Positions 33,297-44,807 of a stretch of DNA of 64,000 bases are shown one piece after another. Where the stretch lies: contig NC_082410.1 in the NCBI RefSeq assembly GCF_004011695.2, positions 1,302,001 to 1,366,000 of the forward strand. The letters are read 5' to 3'. Numbering within the stretch: position 1 is the stretch's first letter; each line of letters opens with the position of its first letter. The notes beneath the pieces are model-generated. The model had not been told where the DNA came from. It saw only the letters and a list, made by a program, of their open reading frames with translations, and did no database searches. Made by a program: the position numbers and the translations under genes. Source of the stretch: Ascochyta rabiei (taxonomy: Eukaryota > Ascomycota > Dothideomycetes > Pleosporales > Didymellaceae).

Positions 33297-34333
33297 CTAA
33301 TAACTCTCCACCTCCGCCCTCCGATCGCTGCTCATGTCTGGCATCCACCCCTTCGGCCTCTCCGACCCTCGGACCGTAAGTCCATACAGCGCTTTCTCCA
33401 CCTTGTCAACACACTCACGCATGACGGGCATCTTCTTCGTCTCAAGCTCGCTAACCCACTTCGGCCCGCCCGGCGCCTCGAACATCTCGAGCTGCAGTCT
33501 GATGGTGCGCAAGTCATCCAGCACCGTCCTCGGCGTCTGTATCTCGCTTGCTGCGGGTGTTGAAGAGTCAATGTCCATCTTGTCTGCATCTCCGGCCGTC
33601 GCCGGCGATTTGGAGGACGGTGTGGCTTTTGCGCGGCCGGCGGGCAATTTTCCGTTCGTGGCCATGGAGGTCACGCTGAATCGCATTAGCTCGCCTGTCA
33701 TGTCGCAGATGCCCAGGATGTAGTCCTCGGGGCTCAAGGGGACGGCGGCAGTATCGTCTTGCGCAGCTCCTTCTTTCGCCTCGCCTTTGCTCATGGAGGC
33801 GATCCTGGCTTTGGCATCGTCGTATGAGATCAGCGTTTGCGTCTCCAGGTAGTGGTGGAAAGTCAGCGCTTCGATGAATTCTTGGTTACCGCCGGTGATG
33901 TTGTGCGCGTAGCGGTGCGCGTTAAGTGACTGCAGGTCCGAGGCAATGCTGGAGTACTGCTTTTGGATTGTTTCCCAGTACTGTGCGTTTGATTTGTTGA
34001 CAAAGGGTGGGACTGGTTGGCCTATGTTTCGCACTCTGATTCACGTTAGGCTTAGGTGCTTGATAGTTTCAATGATGAGGTAGACCTTTGAAGGGTGAAG
34101 ATTCTGCTGGGGGTTAGCGGTATACAAGCTGAATGAAGTAAAAGTGAGTACTACATCTTCTTGCTCGAGGCGGTAATGTCTCTCGACGCCTTGATGATCC
34201 TCTCGCGTCGATCGTGATGCTCGTCCAGCTCTTTTCGGAAGCCTTCGAACATGGCAATGAATGGGCCGGTCGGCTGCTCGGGCTTGCCTGCATCCGCCAT
34301 GTTCTCGTCTCTTTTGCGTTTGTTTTGGTTCAT
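33297..34333 (-). CDS. translin-associated protein X (TRAX), C3PO subunit
   Basis: TRAX and translin form C3PO, an octameric RNase that in Neurospora processes tRNA and small RNAs and in animals helps RISC. Three exons, 34333-34155, 34103-34086 and 34035-33297, encode 311 residues. The middle exon is only 18 nt (coding for the core of IIFTLQR), and is required because KKIIFTLQRVR, the conserved helix, can be read no other way. Family landmarks are FRKELDEHHDRRERIIKASRD, LTFHHYLET and the acidic helix GICDMTGELMRF, in which TRAX subunits carry the catalytic acidic residues. A Ser/Pro/Thr-rich insert with a KMDID stretch (residues about 209-242) interrupts the C-terminal helical bundle. The 252-bp gap to PIG-M is a shared promoter. 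Confidence 0.9.
34086..34103 (-). other. 18-nt internal micro-exon of the TRAX gene
   Basis: Flanked by introns of 51 nt (34104-34154) and 50 nt (34036-34085). Its acceptor is CAGCAG and its donor is GTCTAC, a weak site. Both joins split codons at phase 2, and together with neighbouring exons it restores IIFTLQRVR. Confidence 0.8.
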
Positions 34334-34585
34334 TGGCTTGGAGATTGTTGACGTTGACTAAACTTTGGCAATGACGACGGGCAAACGGTGCAGGCGCGAT
34401 AGCACGTGGGAACTAGCTGGAACGGGACTAGTATATGTCGGCTGCTAGCTGGCTTCGCGATCCCTGGTGTTGGGGTTGAGCCTCGACCACCTGTAAATAC
34501 ATCCGCATCAGCGTGGCAGACACCCCAGTTGCCTTAGCATTGTTCTGCTGCTCTTGTGGGTGTTGGCAGCACCGAATTACTCCTT
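34334..34585. promoter_or_regulatory. bidirectional promoter TRAX/PIG-M
   Basis: This 252-bp gap separates the divergent starts of TRAX and the GPI mannosyltransferase. I see no firm TATA or CCAAT box. Confidence 0.4.
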
Positions 34586-35924
34586 ATGGCGTTCGAGGTT
34601 TTCTTCCGCAATGCGCCATTGGTGTTCACCGCCGCTACAATCCTTCGTGCTGTGTTTCTGCTCTACGGACTATGGCAAGATGCAAATTCGCCGATGAAGT
34701 ACACGGATATCGATTACTTCGTCTTCACTGATGCAGCTCGATTCATCTCCCAAGGGCAATCTCCCTACGCTCGCGACACGTACCGATACACGCCTCTCCT
34801 TGCCTGGCTCATCTATCCGACAACCTGGCCCGGTACCTTCTGGTTCTCCTCCGGTAAAGTCCTCTTCGCTCTTGGCGATATCGTTGCTGGCTGGATGATG
34901 TACCGGATTTTGCGAGAGTACCGGGGGTTAGAGAAAGAAAGAGCACTTAGGTTCGCGAGCATTTGGCTGCTGAATCCAATGGTCGCAACAATTAGTACCA
35001 GGGGAAGCTCGGAAGGACTACTGGGAGTGTTTGTAACGGCACTACTCTGGGCGGTGTTGGCGAAGAAAGTGATACTTGCAGGGATGCTGCTAGGATATGC
35101 CGTGCATTTCAAGATCTATCCATTCATCTACGCTGCGTCGATTGTGTGGTGGCTCGACGATACGAAAGTCGAGAAAGAGAGGCTCTCAAAGAGCAACATC
35201 CAGATCTCGACTCTCGATCAGATTCTCGCATTCATCACCCCACAGCGTGCCACGCTCGCCATAACCAGCATCATCACATTCGCAATTTTGAACGCTGCCA
35301 TGTATCAGATGTATGGTTGGCCGTTTTTGGAGCACAGCTACTTCTATCACCTCGCTCGAATCGACCATCGTCACAACTTCTCGCCGTACAATACTCTCCT
35401 CTACCTTAACTCATCGCCCGGAGGTAGCCAGTCGACTTTCGAACTCGAGCGCCTTGCCTTTCTCCCTCAACTGCTACTCAGCGCCGTTCTGATTCCATTG
35501 GCATTAGCGAAGAAAGACCTCCCGTCGACGATGCTAGCGCAGACATTTGCGTTTGTTACATTCAACAAAGTGTGCACGAGTCAAGTAAGTACCTAGTCCA
35601 TTCGCACGTGCTATAAGTGTACTCACCAATTTATAGTACTTTTTGTGGTACATGATGTTCCTACCGTATTACCTCCCTGACTCGGTTCTCCTTCGATCCC
35701 GCGGTGTCGGTCTTGCTGCGCTCGCAGCATGGATTGTCGGCCAGGCCGCGTGGCTGCAGCAAGGATTTCAGCTGGAATTCAACGGTCGCTCAACGTTTGT
35801 GCCAGGGTTGTGGCTTTCTAGCATTGCTTTCTTTATGGTGAATGCTGGCATACTTGGCGTCATCGTGCATGACACAAGAGCATTCAGGGAGAAGAGAGTG
35901 CAAGGGGCAAAGAAAAAGGTGTGA
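34586..35924 (+). CDS. GPI14: GPI mannosyltransferase 1 (PIG-M/Gpi14)
   Basis: This ER membrane enzyme adds the first alpha-1,4-mannose of GPI anchors from dolichol-phosphate-mannose. Two exons, 34586-35584 and 35637-35924, encode 428 residues. The first lumenal loop contains the DxD-like motif in TDIDYFVFTDAARF, followed by GQSPYARDTYRYTPLLAWL, both characteristic of GT50. Many membrane helices follow, with HFKIYPFIYA and HNFSPYNTLLYL, also family hallmarks. The intron lies inside FNKVCTSQ/YFLWYMMFLPYYLP, the most conserved late segment, so its boundary is firm. The C-terminus is basic (REKRVQGAKKKV), a likely ER-retention tail. ATG 34586 is the first in the frame; the frame is open upstream only through a GTG. 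Confidence 0.94.
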
Positions 35925-36279
35925 TTGGGTATGTTGAAATAGACTTTCATGATACATGAATCTTTGAGATGCCCGCAGAAGCTCGTCGTACAGGGCCATC
36001 AACGTGAGAATTGAATTCGCGATTTCGGAGAAAGAATGTCCCGATGCATGTAGATGTTGTCATATCCGCTCTGGCAGAAGCTCTTCAGTCCCACCGAGTG
36101 CCTCCGAGAGTTGTTGTAGCGCAGCTGCGAATGTAACTGATTTTCGAGACTCCATCCCATGTATGTAAACAGCGCCATATTCCTTCACCGTGTCGTTTCG
36201 TTTGGTATATCCTGATGCCGATGCTGATGTCCTAGACGCCTGTTCATATGTGGAAACGATGGGTTGGGCACCTCCAATC
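35925..36279. other. convergent spacer, possible alternative 3' exon
   Basis: This 355-bp stretch lies between PIG-M (+) and the orphan ending at 36280 (-). It contains a 78-codon minus-strand frame (36296-36060) that could be the real C-terminal exon of the orphan if a 28-nt intron is used (see findings). Confidence 0.35.
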
Positions 36280-37613
36280 CTACCCTCCCCAGACATGCCT
36301 AGTATTCAGCATCTTCGGCGTCTTACCTTTGACGCGAGTGACCTTGTAAGTACCCTTCGAGTTCCCTGGCATGTCGTCGGTAAGCACCACTTTCTGCAGG
36401 TTTCGCATGAAAGTAAGCAGATTCGCCATTGGCAGCGCGTCTTGTAGCGTGACCGAGGTGATCGCATCGCGCTGTTCACGTGACAATCGCTGTTCAAAAA
36501 AGAGAAAATTTAACATGGTGTTGTGTGTTGAGAATGCGAGAGTGTTCAGTGTGTAAGGTAATGTTGCTGTTTCGTTGTAGAGCTGCCGGCAGATGTTGTT
36601 TAGTGGGGTATAACCGTAAGAAACGTTGATGTAAGGTAGTTGCTTCTTGAACGGGTTGACGTCGCGTTGGCTGTAGACGGCGCAGCAGTACCTAAACACC
36701 GGGACAACCCTATCGGATCCAGAGACGCTCTCGACCGTACGGAAGGTTTCGTAGCCAATGGTAATGGTTTTTCCGCCTAGGGCGTACTCGTATACTCGTG
36801 CACGCACTTTCTCTGGAAGACGGAGAAAGAGTGACCTGGATTGGTTTACGGCCCATCTGAAAAGTCAGAGAATTGTAAAGTGGAGTAAGAGTGGGGGTGA
36901 ACTTACAATTGAACTTCTGTTGATTTCTGCGGCAGCCGGTCACCAAACAAATCTCTACCTGAGTGTGGAGTAGCCTCCGCTGCATAATTTTTGGGTATGT
37001 AAGGCGGCCTTTGGGGTCTACTTTTGCTGCGCTTTCTGCACAACTCTGCTGCCTCTGAAGAGCCATCGTATGTAGTAGATGTCTTGGTCGACTCTGGTCT
37101 CATACCAAGTGCACTCGAGTTGCTGCTGCTGCCCGTGCCGTTGCTGCGAAGTCTTTGCACCTCTGAGGGTGGTGTCGGGAGGTAGCTGCTGCTAGGCTGT
37201 GTGCTGTGTCCCTCCCTTTGCCTAACTTGCATCGTGCCAATAAACTCATCACGACTTCCATGAATGACGGGTTGTTTGAGTTTTCGAGGCTCCCCACGCC
37301 CTTGCAAAGCTTTGTCGAATAGACCTGATAACGACTTGCGCGACTTGGGCGTGACTTCGACATCCGCATCGTCCTGCGGTATAGACACGGGTCCACCGAA
37401 GAGTTGGGAGGTCTTCTTGAATATAGCAGAACTTTTTGCTCGGATGCTGGAGGCCGTTGATGATATTGTGGGTACTGAAACAAAACTGCTGGTCTCGCTA
37501 GGGCTATCGGTTTTCCTTCGCTTGTGACTGCCATCCTCGTCATCTGGCGTCGTATCTCTGTTGTTGCGTGGCCGTGCCTTGTCCTTCCTTGAATAAGTGA
37601 GTTTTTTTGTCAT
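36280..37613 (-). CDS. orphan fungal protein with LRLP F-box-like motif
   Basis: Two exons, 37613-36907 and 36856-36280, encode 427 residues. Residues 1-236 are disordered, Ser/Thr/Arg-rich with basic clusters (SHKRRKTDS, PKSRKS), probably nuclear. The second half begins LRLPEKVRARVYEYALGG, a motif widespread in ascomycete orphans that resembles an F-box helix, and continues through CRQLYNETATLPYTLNTLAF, also standard in that group. The intron is 50 nt with GTAAGT and TTTCAG. I start at ATG 37613 (MTKKLTYSRK), because the longer frame to 37856 begins with residues that look like translated promoter. The stop at 36280 follows a sequence that could be a donor (GTAAGACG), so the C-terminus is uncertain. 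Function unknown. Confidence 0.7.
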
Positions 37614-38902
37614 GGTTCCCAAATAATTCCAAGCTCTTTTAGTGGATGTAGATGGTGGTAACCTGGAGGGTATGAGCAGGTGGCCTGAACAAACTATTGC
37701 GGCATGCGGCGGAAGATGCAGGTTTGTAAGAAAGCAGTAAGTACAGGCGGAAACTGCAGTTACCCAATTGAACAGTGAGACGTCAGGTTGAAAAAAACCC
37801 TCGAAATACGTTTGATCGACGAGTAAGGTGAAAAAGAGCGAATCCAACTTGTTCAAGTGCGGTTGAGTCGGCCGAGACGCTGGAGATCAGCCACTGTGCC
37901 GCGCAGACTGGCTGCAGCTCTCTGCCTCAATGAACGTCGACAATGATTGCTGCCCGCAGACAATGCACGATCCGGGTCGCGAGTAAACTGCTGAAGCCTT
38001 TGGCGAGGTGATACAACACGAGGTGGTAAGCGAGATGCCAAATGGAGTGAGGTGGTCTGGGGATCGACAATCAAAGTGACGCGCTCCCACGTGCAGGGTA
38101 ATCGACGAAAACCGCCTAGCGCACCGGTCATTCACTTCGAGTTCTTCGGTCTTTAATTGAGATCGGCATTTTTGCGAAAGTACAAAACCACTAAAGCAAC
38201 TGTCGCCTTAATCGCGCAATGCGATTGAAAGTGGAAAGTCCGAGTTGTAGTGTTGGCAGTATATAGAGGCCTTGAGACTCGGTGACGCGGGACACTACCG
38301 AGCTAATGCGCGCCAAAGGGCTGCCCGACGGACGGCCCTCATCAAGCATCGTCACCTTCAGCATCTTCACACCCATCTCGAATGCATTCTTACGCTGACC
38401 CATACACAGCCGGAACCTATCGCAAATATGTTCAGCAATCGATAGCCGCGGTGGTCTTTCCCGCAACATGGCGGCCACATCTTGGCCTCGTTGTAACTTG
38501 GACTATGCCAATTCGATCGTATGTTTGAACCCCGAAGAGCCATATCGTATCTTTGGAACAACGTAGCGTTCACTATCTGGAATTGAATAGTTGGTTGCCT
38601 TGAGGCACATGAGAGGGGCTGATCGTGAAGTATTTGGCAGCCAACAAGCAAGCTGTAGCATGGCGGCGCAAAATTGTGCTATCTGATATTTCGTCGTACT
38701 TCCCGTACTCACATACACCTCTCCTACTGCTGATATATGTGGTGTGGCGCATGTACTAGCGACAGTCACCCAGCAACGCGTGGAGGGAAGTCGCCTTCAC
38801 CTCGCCCGGCCACACATCAATAACTCCCGTTCGCTTTCTTCCACCCCCACAACACAGCACGACAGTCACGACACACATCTACAGAATTAGAAATCTTTCA
38901 CC
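37614..38902. promoter_or_regulatory. long divergent intergenic region
   Basis: This 1.29-kb gap lies between two orphan genes transcribed away from each other. Several overlapping minus-strand frames of 88-95 codons (38191-38769) are not joined by credible splice sites into one protein and I do not call them. The plus-strand leader near 38815-38900 is C-rich, as expected upstream of the 38903 start. Confidence 0.4.
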
Positions 38903-40202
38903 ATGCCCTACATGAAAAGTGCAGGTATGTAGTAACACTTCAGCGCATGCTATGTGAGTACAAGCTAATCATGGCAAGCTGCGAAAGCAACAGAGCTTTC
39001 TTGGGACGCTTTCCCAGAGCCGACACCAGACTCTGACCGCTGGCAGCCTGATCCAGACTCGATTCCCGTGGCTGGATATCGTCCTGATCCTCGCTTTAAT
39101 AAAGATCCACTTACCGAAAAACAGAAACTGGCTCTCATGCGCGGCAGGCGATTTGGCGTTGCCAACAGTTGTTCTGCGACAAGCAGCGGCGTCAGTTCTC
39201 CCACCACCTCTATCTCAACTTCAATTGGAGTAGGAAAGTGGGTTGTACCTGCGCCACGGGCAACAGGCTTGCCTCGCGCCTGTATTCCTACCATCAATGA
39301 CAACTTGCACTCCTCGATTACTACGCAGCACGAGGCACCTCACTCGGTCAAGGCAGTACATCCAGCTCCCAAAGGCATCACGGAAGCACCTCTAGCTCCA
39401 GCGCCGTTTCAGTGCCCTCTCGCACCTGCAAAAAGTGCTTCGTCTCAAAGATCCCAACTTCCAACGAAGACTGCAACACCTGAATGGGCTCGTCCGTTAG
39501 CGCATCTCCTCAGCGAGTCACCTCCCAAGCCTGTATCTTCATGTCAACCTCTCCTGGTTCAAGTTCGATCTGCTACAACGCCGTCGACTTCGACACCCCC
39601 TCACCTCCGGAAACAAGCCAAGTCTTCCTGCTGGACAGCCGCCCAGACCAGCCCCTCAAAGCACCAGCCAGGTAGCCTCAACAAGACAAATTTAGAGTCA
39701 GCCCATCCGGAACCCACGAAGGCCACTCCGGTCAATAAACCTGCAAATTCCAAAAATTTGAAGCAGCTCGCTCATCACTACAACCTCACACAAACGCAGC
39801 GCCCAACTAGCGCTGATGGGGTAGCCCTCAGACTGGGAGATGTAAGTTCGTAGACTGTACAGCTTCACAAGTACTGATTCAGTTTAGGAACTCCAGGTGC
39901 AAAAGAAGCTGTTGGAGAGTTTTATTCCCAAGATTTCTGACTTATCGATCCAGCAGCATCGTCGCTACCTCAACAGAAAGCTCATCAGCTTGATGGAAGA
40001 TGAGATGGACATGCGAAGACGTACAACAAGGAAGGAGCTCCAAAACATGAGCGAGAAGGAACTCGAAAGTCACCTTGCTAGAACAACCTCCATGCACAGA
40101 CTTGCGTGCGATGATGAGCAGAAGAACAATAGGACCTGCGAGGCGGACACGAAAACTGTCCCAGTAGACCTCCAGCAGCACGATCAATACCAATTCAATT
40201 AA
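38903..40202 (+). CDS. orphan Pro/Ser/Thr-rich protein with C-terminal coiled coil
   Basis: I do not recognise this gene. Three exons, 38903-38924, 38979-39841 and 39888-40202, give 399 residues. The first exon is 22 nt (MPYMKSA). The N-terminal 65 residues look conserved in character: SWDAFPEPTPDSDRW, GYRPDPRFNKDPLTEKQKLA, then RGRRFGVANS, an acidic-to-basic segment. Residues 80-280 are low-complexity and rich in Pro, Ser, Thr and Ala with scattered SP/TP sites. The C-terminal exon is strongly helical and charged (KKLLESFIPKISDLSIQQHRR, EDEMDMRRRTTRKELQNMSE), likely a coiled coil. Frame continuity at both introns and the GTATGT...AAG and GTAAGT...TAG sites support a real gene. It could be a scaffold or nuclear protein; nothing in the sequence decides this. 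Confidence 0.65.
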
Positions 40203-41980
40203 AGCAAAGACAAAACTGGACATCTCCTCGAGTCGGGTATGTAATACTCAACCCTCTACAGAGCAAGGCGAAAGCTAACAAGGCAGCTCATCCCTCTTCA
40301 AACCCAATTTTCTAGGTCTTCCCCTCTCTAAATATGTGCTCAAAGGTGCATACAGAATCCATGCACTTCTTGTTTCTTCCGGAGTATGTTTTTCGACAGA
40401 GTCTATCGCATTTACACAGGCGGACGCCTAAGAACCTCCACTTTGGTATCCATGAGACCACGATCGTACGCAGCGGATAGAGACACAATTCGATGGAGTA
40501 TCCTTGGACATGTGGCAGCCTTTGGAAACCCTCAACACATTCGCTTTCCATGCAGAGCAATCCCGCACATCCAATATACTGAATGTATCTCAATATACAC
40601 TTCCCGAATGAAAACAATGTTACTCTATAGTCTTTCACCAGAAACAACGGCCATTCTATGGCTCATTGCCCTGGCGTTTGTATACCACGTTACTCATTGC
40701 TTGCCCTGCTGCTCAGCGCACTCCGTTCGAACAGCAGCACATCGACGTGTCTGCCAATCATGAGCACGCAAAATCAGCAATATTTAGGTGCACGAAACAG
40801 TGACCACGCACAACAAGACATATTTTCAGACACAACAGAAAACCCTCAATATTTGCACGGAAACTATAGAGAGAAAAGATCAGACAACAGAATCGCTAGT
40901 GCGACCGTACGGCTGTGATGACCACACGGACCAAGAAAGAGGCCTCAGGCTTGGCGAGAGCTTTGCACGATTTGAAAGATGGAAAGCCTGCAATCACCCT
41001 CACCACATAAAAGTACGAAGTACCTGAACGATCTGCACTGAAACCACAGTTCCCGCTAAGGAAGCCTGAGTACGCCCCAAGCACCCAAAAGACCCAGAAG
41101 ATCGATTCTCAGTGAAGAGGATTGGCTAGTCGACGAAACTGGGCGGAGCGAGTGAAAAACAAGGGATTAATTGCTTGGAAGCTTGGACAAAGCGATGTGG
41201 AGATGCTCGAATATAGCTTTTATCAAACCATGACTGGAAATGCGATGTATGCGTCATATATGTGTAGTTCAGTCGATGCTGTAATCCTGTAATGAGCAGG
41301 TCACTTGACGCCAGCAAAATCGGCATGATGTTTTGGACATGCATGGGATCTGGGTATTCAATGTTTCTAGCCAAAGAGGGAAATGTGATATCCGGATGTG
41401 CGGGGTTTTGCATATGCATCCTCTGGTTCCTGTGCGGGCCGTTGCGACTGGCCGTTGGTGGCTCACTCAATCGTCATCGTTACCGATTAAAGCTACCCAT
41501 GAGGTTCCAGTGGTATCGAATGGCCATGCTCTAGGAAGTTTTTTTGTGAGAAACTTTGGGATGCTCAAGAGTGCGCAACAACACAAGAGCTTCAAGTTGT
41601 GTTAGCTCGAGCATGTGATTCACAAAGGCTCGGTGGGTGTTGGCTCAAGGCTGGAATTTGCGAGACGTACAATTCGCTCGAGTTGCATTAGCTGAGTGAG
41701 CCATGGAGGTGATTTGATTGGCATGTAAGAGTTTGGTTGAAGTTTCTGCAGAACCAATTACCATTTCATGTCTGGTGCGTCAATAAAGATCAATTTTACA
41801 AGCACATTTAAAATATCCGCTCCCCCCCACCCCCTCCACTCAAATATATCTGGGCTGACTGGCACATGAAAGAGATTGTGGCCTCCAAGTCTAAATTACA
41901 GTAAGTTCTCGGATTTACTTACAACCCTGAAGCCATCCACGTAAGGATCTTGTGCTAACTTACGAAGAACACATTCAAAC
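40203..41980. other. 1.8-kb gene-poor stretch
   Basis: No coherent gene is visible on either strand. Open frames reach 125 codons (40386-40763) but without protein character or splice continuity. A C-rich tract (41821-41838) and TATAT just after it precede the MFS start at 41981 and may belong to its promoter. I see no transposon terminal repeats. Confidence 0.45.
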
Positions 41981-43715
41981 ATGGAGAATACAGAGACAAA
42001 AAACCCTCAAGTCGGCCACCCCAGGTCCGAGCGTGGCAGCAACTCGTCTGCCAACGCTTTGAGGCGAAAAGAAGGTGCAGCCACCAACGATGGCACCGTC
42101 AGGTTGAGCGAGGCCACCAACCTCGCAGATACTGCCTACCATTTCTCCACTTTCAGGAAATGGCAAATTCTGACGGTCGTTGCGTTGTGCCAGACCAGCA
42201 TGAGTAAGTCATTTCTTATCTCGATTTAGCTTCGGATTGCGAACCACAATCGTCCAAGTGCTAACGATGATGAACCAGACTACAACGCGGCCGTCTACTC
42301 CAATGCCATAGGTCCGCTCAACGAGCATTACAACCTTGGCACAAACCACTTCACCAACGCCAGAGCGGGACTGGCTTGGTTTCTAATTCTTTACGGTATT
42401 GGGTGCGAGTTGTGGGCACCATACTCGGAAGATTATGGGCGGTGGCCTATTATGCAGCTTTCGCTTGGTACTGTCAATCTCTGGCAGATCCTAGCGGGTG
42501 CCAGTACATCATGGAGCATGGTCCTCGCCGCTCGCCTTCTTGGTGGTCTCTGCTCTGCTGGTGGTTCCGTCACGCTTGGCATGGTGGCGGATATGTTCGA
42601 TCCTGACGAACAGCAATTTGCTGTGCTTTGGGCCTCTTTGTGGTCTTGCCTTGGCTCTGGTAAGAATTGTCTCCAGACCCTCGAATGTGCTTGCTGACTA
42701 GAACGTAGTCATCGGTGGCATTTGCGGTGGCTCAATTGAACAATACCTCGACTGGCGATGGAACTTCTGGATCCAGCTCATTCTTGGTGTTACCGTCCAG
42801 GCTGTCCACTTCTTCTTCGTCCCGGAAACCCGCTCCACAGTCATGCTCAACAAGAGGGCAAAGAAAATGCGCAAAGCAGATCCCACCTGCACCGTTCGTG
42901 GTCCTACCGAGGACGAGAAGTTCAAGTGGAGTGAGGCCGCTGCGCTCATGGGTCGCCCTTACAAGATGTTGGTAACCGAGCCGATTGTCCTGTTCTTGTC
43001 GCTCCTCTCTGGTTTCAGCGACGCCCTGATCTTCAGCTTCCTCGAATCCTACGGATATGTCTTCGGTCCAGGAGGCTGGAACTTCACACCAAGCCAGCTT
43101 GGGTTTGCCTTATTTGCTCTCTTCATCGGCTACTGGCTTGCATGGGTTATATACCTTCCTGTCATCCGTCGGGACACTCAGAAGCGCAAGGCTGGCAAAG
43201 AATTAAGTCCAGAGAGCCGCTTGTGGTTCCTGCAATATGTTGCCCTCGGCCTCGCTGTTGGCCTCCTTGGTTCTGCCCTCACCGTCCGAGGACCTCCACT
43301 GCCCTGGATCGCCCCGCTCATCTTCGCAGTCCTCATTGGTTGTGCCAATATGGCCATCTACTATGCCACCATTGACTACATGGTCGCTGCATACGGGGGC
43401 AAGTACTCGGCTTCGGCTACCGGAGGCAACGGATTCTCGCGAGACGTTCTTGCTGGTATTTGCTCCTTCTATACTGGGCCCATGTACCACAAACTCGGCA
43501 ACGAGAATGCGACATGGCTTCTCTTCGGACTCTCGGTTCTCGTCATCATCCCGGTCTACTGGATTTACCGCGAAGGACCTAAAATTCGTGCTAAGAGCAA
43601 GTACGCAAGGGAGATCGAACAGGATCGCCTGAAGAACAAGGAGATCGAATTGGCACAGCAGCATGGACGTGCCAGCTTAGTCCATGCTGATATCAACGGA
43701 ACAGCCCCAGTGTAG
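41981..43715 (+). CDS. MFS transporter, DHA1-type drug/polyamine proton antiporter
   Basis: Three exons, 41981-42203, 42279-42659 and 42709-43715, encode 536 residues. The protein begins with a hydrophilic 60-residue cytosolic tail, then LTVVALCQTSMNYNAAVYSNAIGPL (first helix, codon for Asn split by intron 1). The segment YGIGCELWAPYSEDYGRWPIM is in the place of MFS motif A, and SWSMVLAARLLGGLCSAGGSVTLGMVADMF is the motif B/C region typical of Tpo/Flr-type DHA1 members. The central loop (RAKKMRKADPTC to FKWSEAAALMGRP) separates the two six-helix halves. The end is a charged cytosolic tail. Export of a small toxic or polyamine compound at the plasma membrane is the likely role; the substrate cannot be read from sequence. 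No biosynthetic genes flank it. Confidence 0.87.
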
Positions 43716-44807
43716 GTATCGTCATCTTTAACGATAGTACCAGAGATTGTATTTAGAGGAGCGTTCATATGACGATGTGTTGCCGGTAGCCTAGAGTGTA
43801 TGTTGTACGTGTGGGGATAACGATATCCATAATGACTGGCGTTTAAAAAGGGGCATTGTCAGTGCCAGTTGCTAGACTAGGATCATTTCTAATGCTTGGT
43901 GTTAACATCTGCAGTAATCAGTCATCAATTGAACATGAGATTTCTACTATAGCGCTCCTTGGGGTGTCGCAGAAGAGTCCGTGACCCAGCTTGGGGTATG
44001 TTGCCGCGCATCTCCGGCCTTGGTGCGTGAAACCTTGAAATTTGTGTCCCTGCCGACGATTTTCATTTGCTTACTCCGTATCACTACTGGTTTGACGTTG
44101 CTGAGATATGGCAGTCGTTGAAGTTATGTTAACAAAGAAGTATGTTGTTTAGGAAACGGAGCGCCTCGAACCTGATCAACAGCTTGGTGGTCTGTGGGTA
44201 GTTCGTGTAGGAACTTTCGTCATTCTTGACCCTCCTTCCAGCCATCTCAATTCAAGAATGACTCGACCTTCTTTCCAACACAACGGCTATGACACGTTCG
44301 CGATCGACGCGGTTTGCGCCAGGACACGTCTCGACTGTCTGCAAGAATGTTTCGAGCGTCTGGATCGTGACACACTCATGCAGCCGCCCAAATTAGGCGC
44401 TTGCTTTTACGACACGGCTCAAATAAGCAATGTAGCGACCTCGGTGTGGGCTGCATATGCACGAAACGCTGTCCAAAGCTCTGTGGATCGCCGCAAAGAG
44501 CAATGACGTAGTATGTCAGTTGTCACGTTCCTGACGCGGCCCACTACGGCAGCTAACCGCTGCGGAAATAGGTTCCCCTGCAGACACCAATGGCACACCG
44601 CCATCTGTACAAGCACATCATCAAGCATGAGGCTACCGTACGAGAGACCGCCGCTCCCAAGTGTGTGGAGCATGGGCTCGTGGGACATCGTGAGGTGCGC
44701 TGGCTGCCCAGCGCGCTGAAGTAGCTTTTCTGTCTTAAGCAAAGTAGGCCTGCTTGACTGACTTGAATGAGCCGATACTGCTGTCGAAGAACTAATCGAG
44801 GGTCAGG
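43716..44807. other. intergenic, one uncertain 82-codon frame
   Basis: This 1.1-kb gap lies upstream of the orphan at 44808. An ATG-started 82-codon frame at 44258-44506 (MTRPSFQHNGYDTFAID...) is plausible-looking but isolated; it could be a small gene, an upstream frame of the next gene, or chance. Nothing else is visible. Confidence 0.35.

Noticed and set aside
38191..38769. Overlapping minus-strand frames of 88-95 codons
   Set aside because: In different frames with no credible introns joining them and no recognisable protein; could be a decayed gene but unsupported.
44258..44506. 82-codon ATG-started frame upstream of the zinc-finger orphan
   Set aside because: No splice path to the downstream exons and no family; kept only as a note in the spacer entry.
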